A DNA stretch of 39,391 nt, from IMG/VR virus record IMGVR_UViG_3300018063_000029, positions 1 to 39,391 of that record. One strand, written 5' to 3'. Shown piece by piece: positions 15,185 through 24,700 of the stretch; the first letter of the stretch is position 1; the number at the start of each line of letters is the position of its first letter. Under the pieces are notes generated by a model, which saw only the letters and a program-made list of their open reading frames with translations, did no database searches and had not been told where the DNA came from. The translations under genes and the position numbers were made by a program. Origin of the DNA: a virus.

Positions 15185-16174
15185 ATGTCCGTACTCCGCA
15201 CCGTAGCTGACCTGCGTCAGGACACACTCTTCCGTTCCGGCGAGCCGCCGACCGACGTCACAGGCTCGTTCTGGACCAAGAGCCTCGAGTACCTGAACCG
15301 CGTCCAGCAGCAGCTCATGCTGGGCGGGACCGTCGCGGTCGGCCGGGACCTAGCGACGAGCGCCGGCATCTACGCCCACCTCGTGGACCTTCCCTGCACC
15401 GACTGGTGGTGGGCGAGGCGGCGGGGGGTGTTCAACACCCTCGCCCGCACGCAGCGCACGGGCAGCGGCACGCTCAGCCCTGGTGCCAGCTCGGTCACGG
15501 TCACGAGCGCGATCACGACGGACGTCACCGGCCACTACGTCGTCGTCCAGCAGCGACCGACCGTCCTGCGCGTGCAGAGCCTGGCGTCGGCGGGCACGGT
15601 CATCAACTTCGATGCCCCCTACCCGGACGACGCTATCGACGCCCCGACCCTCGACATCGTGCAGCTCGAGTATGACCTGGCGTTCGACTTCCTCCGCTTC
15701 GCCACGCCGCCCTACACCCACAGCATCTTCGGGACGCCGATGGACGTGAGCACCATCGGGCAGCGGAACATGGAGTGGCCGCTCTCCCGGCTCATCCAGG
15801 GCCGCCCGACGCGCGCTTTCCGGGTCGGCAACCGTCGCGTCGCGTTCAACACCTACGACGCGCGCGCCTACCGCATCGAGTACGAGTACGTCGGCATGCC
15901 GACCGACCTCGTAGAGGGCGGCGAGGTCGTCCTGCCCGAGCACCACCGGATGGTGCTGTCGGTCGGCGCGGCCATGCTGATCTGCTTCGACAAGGGTGAC
16001 GGGCGGGCCCAGAACCTGGCGAGCGAGTACCGGGAGCTGGTCGCCCGCCTAGTGCAGGAGCACCGGAAGGCCATCGGCGGCGGCTCCGCGCACTTCGGCG
16101 CGTTCAAGGTGCGCCGGCCGTTCATCATCCCCCAGCGCGCTCCGCAGAGCCTAGGGGAGCTGTACCTCGTCTGA
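15185..16174 (+). CDS. head-tail adaptor (tail tubular A-like) protein, 329 aa
   Basis: The protein sits between capsid-related genes and the large tail protein, where podoviruses place the adaptor that joins portal and nozzle. It begins MSVLRTVADLRQDTLFRSGE and has a helical start with EYLNRVQQQLM and a central beta insertion. A late helical region contains LPEHHRMVLSVGAAMLICF, and the end is SLGELYLV. The adaptor role is inferred from order and helical layout. GGAGG precedes the ATG, and its stop overlaps the next ATG as TGATG. Confidence 0.72.
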   Translation: MSVLRTVADLRQDTLFRSGEPPTDVTGSFWTKSLEYLNRVQQQLMLGGTVAVGRDLATSAGIYAHLVDLPCTDWWWARRRGVFNTLARTQRTGSGTLSPGASSVTVTSAITTDVTGHYVVVQQRPTVLRVQSLASAGTVINFDAPYPDDAIDAPTLDIVQLEYDLAFDFLRFATPPYTHSIFGTPMDVSTIGQRNMEWPLSRLIQGRPTRAFRVGNRRVAFNTYDARAYRIEYEYVGMPTDLVEGGEVVLPEHHRMVLSVGAAMLICFDKGDGRAQNLASEYRELVARLVQEHRKAIGGGSAHFGAFKVRRPFIIPQRAPQSLGELYLV

Positions 16175-18648
16175 TGGCCGGCACGCCTCCCGAAGTCTAC
16201 GACGGTCTCATCGCGATCCTCCCGCTCGGGCGGGCAGGGCAAGTCGCGTGGGAGAACCGTCTCCTCCAGTCGCCCTTCGAGCTGCTCGACGCGAAAGGTG
16301 TGACGTTCGAGGATAGGCACGTCCGCAAGGAGGCTGGAATCTCGAACTTCGACCCGAACGGCGTGGCAGTCGCGGCGGGCTACTCCGGGGGCTCCACGTC
16401 GACTGCCTGCATCGGAGCGTTCGTACTGGCGTCGTTCCCGGGCAACGGCGCGGGCACGCCGGCCCAGGTCGGAACGGCCGCAGCGAACGCGGGCGCGAAC
16501 GTCGGCGGCCTGAGCACCAGCGTGCCCGCCGCCGGCTGGTCGGTCGGCGACACCGTCATGGTGTGCTTCAACCTGACGGACTTCGGTGCGTCGCCGGGCA
16601 CGACCCTTGTCACGGACTCGAAGGGCAACACCTACACGAAGATCGCCGATGTCACCACGATCTTTTGCCACACGGCGCTGTACGCCTCGAAGCTGACGAC
16701 AGCGCTCATCGCGAGCGACACAATCGACCTCGACTTCGCGGGAGCCCCGGACTGTACGGTTGCGATCGCGGGCTTCTCGAACCTGACCGAGGCTGTCGAG
16801 AATACGGCGACCAGGACCCGGGCCGTGGATACCGCCATAACGGTCGGTCCCCTGGCGTCCTCTACCACGGTGCCGCTGCTGCTCGTCGCCTCGCTCGGGG
16901 CTCTCCAGACTGGCACCGCGACGTTCACCCCGGGCGGGGGCTGGACCGAAGCGATCGAAACCAGCTCGGCCAGTGGTGACTTTCCGACAGACTGTGCCCT
17001 CCATTTCCGCGTGGACACGTCGTCGCCCATCATCATCGCCATCCATGACTGGTACTCCGGCCTCCGGATCGCGAGCGGCGGTACGTTCAAGGCGACGACG
17101 ACGCAGGGCAGCTCGACGGTCACGGGCACGGGCGGCACCCTCTGGACCAGCGGCACCGAGGCGCAGCGCATCTTCCCGGGTGACCAGCTCATCGTCTACG
17201 ACGGTTCGAACATCGAGCGCCGCACCGTGCTGGCCGTCGCGAGCGATACCTCGCTCACGACTACGGAGCCCTGGGTGACCAGCTTCACCGCTCAGGACTA
17301 CGTAGTGGTGCGGGGTTCGCGGCTGCTGACGGCCACGACGGGCGGCAACATCTTCAAGGAGCGCTCTGGCGACCTCGACGCCGTAACGCTCAAGGCCGGC
17401 CTCTCGAAGACCGCGCGTCCCGGGAAGTTCATCGTCGCCGGCAAGGAAGACGGGAACCTCATCCGTAAGGTGCTTTACATCAACGGGTCCGACCGGCCGC
17501 AGCTGCTCTCCGACGACGGCGCGACCACGACGAACTTCACGACGGAGAACCCGGACTGGGACAGCACCGCGACCAACGCGGGCGCCAGGCCGGCGAATGG
17601 CGTCGTACACCGGGACCGGGTCGTCCTCATCGTTCCACGGGGGAAAGACCCACACCGCCTCTACCTGAGCAGCCCAACGAACCATACCGACTTCGGAACG
17701 ACGAACGGCACGACGCGCAGAGTGCGCTCGGACATCGGGGACGAGCTGTGGGGACTCGCCTCGTTCCAGGGCGTCCTCTGGTGTTGGAAGTACCCGGTCG
17801 GCATCTTTTACATCGACGACTCCGACCTCGATCCGCTCAACTGGATCGAGCGCACGAAGAGCCAGGCGGTCGGCTGCGCGCCGTCGCCCTACGCCGTCTG
17901 CCCGATGGACGACGACGTGATCTTCATGTCCGCGACTGGCGCCTTCCACCTTCTGTCGGCGGTGGACACCCTCGGCGGCGTGCGCGCGTCGGACATCTCC
18001 TGGAGGCTGGGGCTCAACAAGTGGCTGCGCGACAATCTGAACCTGGGGCGCCTCGGTCAGACGCTCTCGGTCTGGTATCCCGACAAGAAGGTCGCGCTCT
18101 TCTCCGTTCCGGCCGTCGGCTCGACGGTGAACAACCTCATGCTCAAGTGGGATTTTAGCGGCGTCGGGGACGAGGAGCCGCCGAAGTTCGGCTACAGCTT
18201 CCGAGACACGCCCGACGCGCTTGCGCTCAAGCGAGACACGGATGGCATCTGGAAGCCGGTGATCGGGGAGGGCGTCTTTGTCAAGCTCCTCGAGCGTACG
18301 GCGCGTAACAAGGAAGGGCTCGCGTACACGGGCGCCGTCCAGACGCCGCACCTGAACTTCGCGCACCTCGAGCCGTCACTCGAGTTCAGACGCAAGCTAT
18401 ATGAGCACCTGGAGTTGGTGCTGGCGCCGGTCAGTGCCGGCACGCTCACCGTCGAGGTCTACGTGGACGGCGTGCTCCGGGAGACGCTCACATACGACGC
18501 CACGCGCCAGCGGCAGCGCCGGCTCTTGCGCGTCGGGGACGGGCACACGATCAGCGTGAAGGTGACGAACAGCGTCCTGGACGAGGACTTCAAGGTGCTC
18601 GCGGCGCTCGTCTACTTCCAGCCCGGGAACAACGACCAGAGCCGCTGA
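16174..18648 (+). CDS. tail nozzle/hub protein with inserted beta domain, 824 aa
   Basis: The conserved parts suggest the beta-propeller tail nozzle that extends the adaptor in podoviruses: an N-terminal GLIAILPLGRAGQVAWENRL, a middle region with RPANGVVHRDRVVLIVPRGK, and propeller-like FQGVLWCWKYPVGIFYIDDS and DDDVIFMSATGAFHLLS. Between about residues 70 and 300 lies a separate strand-rich domain with VTDSKGNTYTKIADVT and ASDTIDLDFAG that seems inserted. The C-terminal 120 residues form another beta domain. It follows the adaptor with a one-base overlap. Function is from position and architecture. Confidence 0.75.
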   Translation: MAGTPPEVYDGLIAILPLGRAGQVAWENRLLQSPFELLDAKGVTFEDRHVRKEAGISNFDPNGVAVAAGYSGGSTSTACIGAFVLASFPGNGAGTPAQVGTAAANAGANVGGLSTSVPAAGWSVGDTVMVCFNLTDFGASPGTTLVTDSKGNTYTKIADVTTIFCHTALYASKLTTALIASDTIDLDFAGAPDCTVAIAGFSNLTEAVENTATRTRAVDTAITVGPLASSTTVPLLLVASLGALQTGTATFTPGGGWTEAIETSSASGDFPTDCALHFRVDTSSPIIIAIHDWYSGLRIASGGTFKATTTQGSSTVTGTGGTLWTSGTEAQRIFPGDQLIVYDGSNIERRTVLAVASDTSLTTTEPWVTSFTAQDYVVVRGSRLLTATTGGNIFKERSGDLDAVTLKAGLSKTARPGKFIVAGKEDGNLIRKVLYINGSDRPQLLSDDGATTTNFTTENPDWDSTATNAGARPANGVVHRDRVVLIVPRGKDPHRLYLSSPTNHTDFGTTNGTTRRVRSDIGDELWGLASFQGVLWCWKYPVGIFYIDDSDLDPLNWIERTKSQAVGCAPSPYAVCPMDDDVIFMSATGAFHLLSAVDTLGGVRASDISWRLGLNKWLRDNLNLGRLGQTLSVWYPDKKVALFSVPAVGSTVNNLMLKWDFSGVGDEEPPKFGYSFRDTPDALALKRDTDGIWKPVIGEGVFVKLLERTARNKEGLAYTGAVQTPHLNFAHLEPSLEFRRKLYEHLELVLAPVSAGTLTVEVYVDGVLRETLTYDATRQRQRRLLRVGDGHTISVKVTNSVLDEDFKVLAALVYFQPGNNDQSR

Positions 18649-19421
18649 TGGACCGACTACTACATGGGCACAAGCTGGCGGCTAGCGCCACGCAGTCCCG
18701 GTCAAGCATCGTGACGATCATCGAGACTGAACTCGATGCCCTCGCCCAGAAGCGGGTAGGCTACCGACAGGGCGGTGGCGCCGCGAGCACGTCCGTGATC
18801 CTCGGACAAGGCTCGGTCGGACTGCCGGCCCCGACCGTCTCCGGCGCACCGACACTTGTGACGGATACGGACGGCTCGTGGATCAACTACGCCACGGGCA
18901 CTGCGCTTGACGCGATCGCGGGACACAACTTCGGCTCCCATACAGACCTTCGTCTCGACACGCAGACGGACCTCTTCTTCCTGATGAAGACCGGCCCAGC
19001 CGCTACGGACGTGACGGACGTTCGGATACTGGTGGGGGCGCGCAGTGTGGTCCTCTCCGCTTCGGTAGGCGATGCGGACCCGGGCAGCATCGACAGCCTG
19101 CTCTTTCGGTACTCCACGAGCGCGGGCGATACAACCTTCAAGACGAAGAGCCGAGCGAGCGATGGGGTGGGCGGCAACGAGACGGTGAAGGACACAGGAG
19201 TGCCGATCGCGCTGGACACGATCTACGTCTTCCGCATTGACGGGCGGGATGCCGCCAACGTGAAGTACTACATCAATGGCGTGCTCGTCTCGACCCATAC
19301 GTCGTCGGACTTCTTGCCCACGGCGACCATCGGGATGTCGGGGCAGTGGAAGATTCACAACCTCAGCGCCGGAACCGCCCGCAACATGAAGTGGAAGAAG
19401 TACTACCAGATCAGCAATTGA
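18648..19421 (+). CDS. LamG/concanavalin-like tail protein, 257 aa
   Basis: After a short helical start (MDRLLHGHKLAASATQ), the protein is beta-rich with TDLFFLMKTGPAATDVTDVR, TIYVFRIDGRDAANVKYYIN and GVLVSTHTSS. The pattern of strands with an R-x-D-G-x...YYING turn resembles LamG/concanavalin-like modules that bind sugars. As it follows the nozzle, it could be a tail tip or receptor-binding component. The family call is tentative. Confidence 0.68.
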   Translation: MDRLLHGHKLAASATQSRSSIVTIIETELDALAQKRVGYRQGGGAASTSVILGQGSVGLPAPTVSGAPTLVTDTDGSWINYATGTALDAIAGHNFGSHTDLRLDTQTDLFFLMKTGPAATDVTDVRILVGARSVVLSASVGDADPGSIDSLLFRYSTSAGDTTFKTKSRASDGVGGNETVKDTGVPIALDTIYVFRIDGRDAANVKYYINGVLVSTHTSSDFLPTATIGMSGQWKIHNLSAGTARNMKWKKYYQISN

Positions 19422-19429
19422 GGCCGTCG

Positions 19430-19864
19430 GTGAGCACGAGAACATACCGCCAGGTCACGGAAGCCGAGCCCGCCGTCGTCGAGTACCTCATCCAGCACCG
19501 CTGGCGGCTGGGCGACGAGCCCCCGCGCAAGCTCTGGGTCGCGGAGGAAGATGGCGCAGTCATCGGCGCGCTCGTCGTATGGGCCGGCGCATTCCTGAGC
19601 ATCGCCGTCGTCCTGCCGCCGCCGGCACCAGAAGACACGCACCGCCCGTTCCTCGTCTTCATGCGCCTGCTCGAGCACTTCGAGCGGTGGGCGCGCGAGG
19701 CCGGGCTCAAGTTCTACACCTTCGCCGTCCACCACACGGAGACGGCGCTCCTCAACATCGCGCGCAATGGCCTGGCCGAGGAGATCGGGCGCGATGACGA
19801 GGGCTACACACGCTTCTTGCGGCTGCTCAGCACGCCGCTGCGGAAGCCGAAGGAGGCCGCCTAA
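19430..19864 (+). CDS. GNAT-like acetyltransferase domain protein, 144 aa
   Basis: GTG at 19430 follows a GAGG site by six bases. Longer frames run into the previous gene. The order of a first helix (VTEAEPAVVEYLIQHRW), strand pair (LWVAEEDGAVIGALVVWAG), a long helix (FLVFMRLLEHFERWAREAGL), a strand (KFYTFAVHH) and a late NIARNGL segment fits the GNAT N-acetyltransferase fold. The acetyl-CoA loop is not textbook (no clear RGxGxG/A), so it may be a non-catalytic virion version. Its place among tail genes is typical for such phage GNAT-like proteins. Confidence 0.65.
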   Translation: MSTRTYRQVTEAEPAVVEYLIQHRWRLGDEPPRKLWVAEEDGAVIGALVVWAGAFLSIAVVLPPPAPEDTHRPFLVFMRLLEHFERWAREAGLKFYTFAVHHTETALLNIARNGLAEEIGRDDEGYTRFLRLLSTPLRKPKEAA

Positions 19865-20880
19865 TGGCCGGAGCAGCAGCCGCAGTCAAGGGAGGTGGCG
19901 CTCTCATCGAGGGTGCCGGAACCGCCATGCAGTACCTGGGGAAGGGGAAGAAGGGCAACAAGACCTTCGATCCTGACCTCTACCGTAACTCGCAACTCTT
20001 CGAGCGCCTTTTTCAGCGCGGAACCGAGGACATCCTCAACGAGGAACGGACCGCCGTCGAGGAGGCGGTCAAGCAGGGTGCCCTCATCAGTCCCGAGCTG
20101 TACCGCACGTTGGGTTATGAGCCCATCATGGAGGACCGCTCCGAGGCGCTCGCGATAGCGACGCGGAAGCGGGACGAGATTCGTGCGCGGTTGACGGCGA
20201 AGATGGGGAAGGGGAAGGGCAAGATCATCGGGCGCAAGAAGCTCCAGCGAGCGCTTCGAGTCGCGGAGGCTGAGCTGGGCGACCTGTCGGCCGCGCCGCT
20301 CCGGGTCATCGGGATCGAGAAGCGCGCGACCCCTCCTGACCCGACCGGCTCCGAGGGCGGCTCGTTCCGCACCGCCTTCGACCTGGAGAACGAGACGCTC
20401 CGGCGCGCGCTCATCGGGGAGGACCCGCTCGACCCGACCCTAAAGCGCGAGTACGAGGAGCGCGAGCGGACGCTCCGCGAGCGGCTGCGCCGGACCCTCG
20501 GCACGGACTACGAGACGGCCAGCTCCGGCATAGAGGCGCTCGCGAACTTCGACCGCGAGAAGGCGGAAGCGTTCGCGCAGTACAACCGGGGGACCATCAA
20601 GGACTTCTCGGCCATGACCGAGAGCCGCGCGGGGGCGATCTCGACCCTCACGGGCGAGCGCCTCCAGCAGCTCAGCTTCCCGGCCGACTCTGCGGCCAAG
20701 CGCGGGCTCGCGCTCGGCGACGTGGCCGAGTCCCGCGTCAAGCAGGAGGAACTTCTGCTTGAGCAGCGAAAGAAGCAGGGCAGGGCAACACTCATCCCGA
20801 AAGACAGCAAGGGCCTCGTCGCGGGCGGCATCGTGCTCGAGACATTCGGCGCCGCCTTCTCCGGCGGCGGGCTGAAGTAG
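19864..20880 (+). CDS. internal virion protein, 338 aa
   Basis: The protein is helical, charged and Ala/Gly-rich at both ends: MAGAAAAVKGGGALIEGAGT at the start, and AGGIVLETFGAAFSGGGLK, a short hydrophobic, Gly-rich stretch, at the end. The middle has long charged helices (EEREELR-type) without Cys. Together with the next two genes it resembles the three internal head proteins that podoviruses eject with DNA. This is inferred from order and composition. ATG overlaps the previous TAA. Confidence 0.7.
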   Translation: MAGAAAAVKGGGALIEGAGTAMQYLGKGKKGNKTFDPDLYRNSQLFERLFQRGTEDILNEERTAVEEAVKQGALISPELYRTLGYEPIMEDRSEALAIATRKRDEIRARLTAKMGKGKGKIIGRKKLQRALRVAEAELGDLSAAPLRVIGIEKRATPPDPTGSEGGSFRTAFDLENETLRRALIGEDPLDPTLKREYEERERTLRERLRRTLGTDYETASSGIEALANFDREKAEAFAQYNRGTIKDFSAMTESRAGAISTLTGERLQQLSFPADSAAKRGLALGDVAESRVKQEELLLEQRKKQGRATLIPKDSKGLVAGGIVLETFGAAFSGGGLK

Positions 20881-20894
20881 AGAAAGGAAAGGCC

Positions 20895-21758
20895 ATGGCA
20901 GACGAATCCGACTTCGGGCCGGCGCTCGACGCAGAGGACCCCGGCGACATCGTGCCGCAGGACATCCGCCAATCCGACACGATGACCGTCGCGAAGCAGC
21001 TCCTGGGCGACGAGCTGGCGGATCGCTATGGCGACGTCCTCGGCGGGCGGGGCTACGAGAAGCGCGACTTCGGCCGCGACTTCCTCATGTCGGCGGCGTA
21101 CGGCGGCCAGGGCGCCGAGGAAGTGCGCCAGCGGGTGCGTAAGACCTATGATACTGCGTACGCGCGCGAGCTGGAGGCGGCGCAGCAGCAGGACCAGGAG
21201 AACCGTCTCCGCGTGGACAGCGTGGTGAAGACGATGCGGGATGTGAAGAACATCCCGAAGCAGCATCGCAAGGCGTTCCTCAAGTCGGCCTTCGAGAGGC
21301 TAGGCTTCTCGTCGGACAAGTTCGCCATCCAGGTGATGGCGGACCCCGAGGCGTTCGCGACCGAGAACCTCTACAGCCCCGAGATGCTCCAGCTCGCGAA
21401 CGACAAGCCCGAGGACTTCCTCGCTCGCGCCGAGGAGATCATCGGCGACGGCACGAAGGCGGCGGCGCTCCTGAGCAGCCTCCAGCAGGCGAAGCTGAAT
21501 CGGAAGCACGGCCAGAAGCTCGTGCTCGACCTCTCGCGGCAACGGGCCAAGGCACGGGAGGAGCGGAAGACGCGCCGCCTCCGCCGGCGGGGCCTCGAGC
21601 TACGCGTGCGGCGGCAGGAGCAGGTCATCGAAAAGGGCGACCAGCCGAAGGGCCTGACTGGCATCCCAGAAATCGATGCAGAGCTGAGTGGAGCGGCGGC
21701 TCCCTCGGCGGCTGGCGGCGACGTCTCAGCGGCCAAGAAGAGGCTCGGGCTGCCGTAG
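20895..21758 (+). CDS. internal virion protein, 287 aa
   Basis: The protein has an acidic disordered N-terminus, then helices with YGDVLGGRGYEKRDFGRDFL, a central coiled-coil segment, and a highly basic helix (about residues 200-250, REERKTRRLRRRGLELRVRR). An AAAGGAAAGG site precedes the ATG. The stop directly abuts the next ATG. It is probably an ejected internal protein, by position between two such genes. Confidence 0.7.
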   Translation: MADESDFGPALDAEDPGDIVPQDIRQSDTMTVAKQLLGDELADRYGDVLGGRGYEKRDFGRDFLMSAAYGGQGAEEVRQRVRKTYDTAYARELEAAQQQDQENRLRVDSVVKTMRDVKNIPKQHRKAFLKSAFERLGFSSDKFAIQVMADPEAFATENLYSPEMLQLANDKPEDFLARAEEIIGDGTKAAALLSSLQQAKLNRKHGQKLVLDLSRQRAKAREERKTRRLRRRGLELRVRRQEQVIEKGDQPKGLTGIPEIDAELSGAAAPSAAGGDVSAAKKRLGLP

Positions 21759-24700
21759 ATGGGCCGGCTCGAGGACCTCCTCCTCGTCGAGGGGGCGGGC
21801 GAGCTTCCGCCCGAGATGCAGGCCGACCTGGACACGCTGCGCGCGGCCGGCGAGGTGCCCCCGCGCCCGGCTCCCGCCGCCCCCACGGGCCTCGCTGCCT
21901 TCGGCCGGTCTGGGGAGAGCACCCTCACCCCCGAGGACTGGCGGGCGGTCGGAGCGCGCGCCAAGAAGGCCGCCCCCCTGGCGATCCGGGCCGGCGCCGG
22001 GGTCGTGGCGAGCGTGGTCGGCGCCGTCCCCAGCCCGGTCACGACGCCAGCCGCCGCGGTGATCGGCGGGGCGGGCGAGGCGGCGGCACAGGGGGTCGAG
22101 GTCGCGCTGGGCGAGCGCGAGGCGCTGGCCCCGGCGGCCATCGCCGTCGAGGCCGGGCTCTCGGCGGTCCCCCTCGGGAAGGTCGCCAAGGGCGCGGGCC
22201 TGGTGAGGACGGCCCTCAAGGAGGGCGGGAAGCTCGCCGCCGTCGAGGGCGTGGGCGTCCAGGCGCGGTCCCTGGCCGAGCGGGGAGAGCTGGCGAGCCT
22301 GAGCGAGACGGCGGTAGGGGCTGGCGCCGGGTTCGTGCTGGGTGGGGCGGGGGGCGCGGTGGCGGCGCGGGGCGCGCGGCCGGCGGCTGAGACCGCGGTC
22401 GAGACGGCCGAGGAGGTCGGCCCGAAGCCCCTGGCGGAGGCCGCTCGCGCCGACGGCCTCGCGCGCGGCGCGGAGCCCGAGGAGGCTGTGCAGCTCGGGC
22501 TCTTCGACGACACGGGCCACATACGCCCAACCGCCGTAGAATCCTCGGGAGTTGTCACCGAGGGCGCCACCTCGCGCGGGGCGAAAGAGCTGGTCGGCGC
22601 CGTCAAGGCCGAGGGCCAGCAGGCGGCCGAGCTGCTCGCGTCCACCGACGCGGCGAAGGCGAACAAGCGGCTCTACCTCCAGGTGAGCGAGGTCCTCGAG
22701 CAGCGCGCGCGGGAGGGTACGCTCGACGCCGCCGGGCTGATCGACGACATCGAGGCGCGCGGCCTCTCGATGACGGAGTACATCCGCGACTACCTGACGC
22801 CCTCCGTGTCCCGGTCGGGCCGTATCCTCCAGGTGTACTCGGACCTCGCACAGCAGCTCGCGAAGCGGCCCGGCATGGAGGAGGCGGTCGGGCTCCTGCG
22901 GAAGGCGAACAAGACCAACCGCGTCTTCGACTTCCTCGACAAGCTGAACGACACGCGCCGCGCCCTGCTCATCACGCAGGTGCGTACCGGCGTGCGCAAC
23001 GCGATCACACAAGGTGCGACGGCGGGCGTGGACCTGCTCGAGGCGGGGTTGACGGGCGGGGTCCGGGGGATGCGCGACCACCTGGAGTCGCTCGTTCGCG
23101 CGACGAGCCGCATCGATTCAACGGCCGAGGTCGAGCGCCTGCTCAAGGTGCGCTCCGACCTGCGTGGCTCACTCGGGAAGTTCGAGTACAGCGCGCCCGA
23201 GCTGCTCGACGACGTGCCCGTGCTGCGGGCGACGATCGGCCGGCTGACGGAGTGGACGACCGCCGTCAACCGTTGGCAGGAGATGTTCTTCCGCCATGCG
23301 AAGTTCAACGCGACCGTGCGCCAGGAACTCCGGAAGCGCGGGCTCGGGCCCGAGCTGATGAACGACTCGGCGAAGCTCGACGAGCTGGGCATCCTCGACA
23401 CGGCCGTCGAGAGGGCGCTCGAGGTCACGTTCGCCGCGCAGCGCCCGGGCGGGATCAACACCGCGATGACCGGCATCCCGAAGCTCCTCCTCACCTCCAT
23501 CGCTCCGTTCCCTCGGTACATGGCGAATGCGGCCGTCTTCGTCGCCAAGCGCAACCCGCTCGGGCTCGTGCGGCTCGCGACCCAGGCCGGGCGCCAGAAC
23601 TCGCGCCAGGTGTTCGCGGAGGCCGCGACCGGGACGATGCTCCTGGGCGGCGCCCTCGCGCTCCGCTTCTCCGAGAACGCCGGGGAGAAGTGGTACGAGG
23701 TGAAGGCCGGGGACAAGCGGTACGACATGCGCGGCTTCGCCGGCCCGTTCGCCGCCTACCTCTTCACGGCCGAGGCGATCCGCCGGAAGCTGGAGACGGG
23801 GCGCATCGGGTACGAGGGCACGGATTGGCTCGAGGGCATGCTCTCGATGAACCGCCTGGCGGGCACGGCCGCCACGATGCTCGCGTGGATGAAGGGCGAC
23901 CTGGGTGACCAGAAGACCCAGGCGAAGATCGAGGCGCTCGTCGGGGACTGGATCGGCGGCTTCGCGACGCCGGCCGCCAACATCAAGGACGCGCTCACGC
24001 TCGCCGGCCGCGAGGAGGCGGGCGTTCTACGCGACACGCGCGAGTCGCCGCTCTTCGGACCGGGGCAGTCGCGCCTGCCCATCGTGGGCGAGCAGCTCCC
24101 GCCCCGCATCTCTCTCACGACGGGCGCGCCGATCAAGTCCGAGGCACCGTTCGTGTCGGGCTTCCTCGGGCTGAACGTCCGCACGACAAACGCGGTCGAG
24201 AAGGAGCTGAACCGGCTCGACCTCAAGCAGGGCGACGTCGCCCCGAAAACAGGCATTCCGAAGGCCGACCGCGAGCTGTACCGGCGCGTCGGCAAGATCG
24301 TCGCCGCCATCGGCCCGAAGGTCGTCGGCACTGATGCGTACGCGCGGCTCTCCCCGGCCGAGCAGACGCTGGCGCTCAAGGGGCTCTTCAAGAACGCGCG
24401 GGCGCTCGCGAAGGACCACCTCAAGGCGACGAACCCGAGCCTGTGGGCCGCCGTCGTCGCGAGCGACAAGATCACCGCCGACCAGCGCCGACTCCTGGAG
24501 GAGCGCGGCGTAGACGTGCCCGCCATCATCCAGCGGTTCGTAGACAAGTCCCCCGAGGGAGCCAGCAAGCCAGCGCAGGCTGCCCCGCCGACCCCCGCGC
24601 CCGGGCCCGCCGCGTCCACCGACATGATCGGAGACGTCGCGACCGTCGTCGGCATCGACCCGGCCGTCGTGCGCGCCGTCGTCGAGCAGGAAAGCGGCGG

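Noticed and set aside
15868-18366. An 832-residue open frame on the minus strand
   Set aside because: It is antisense to the adaptor and nozzle genes, extremely Arg-rich, without a ribosome site, and mirrors their codon pattern. It is a high-GC shadow.
21371-23081. Long antisense frames opposite the large internal virion protein
   Set aside because: They are low-complexity Ala/Pro/Arg/Ser translations produced by GC-rich third positions, and no domain is recognisable.
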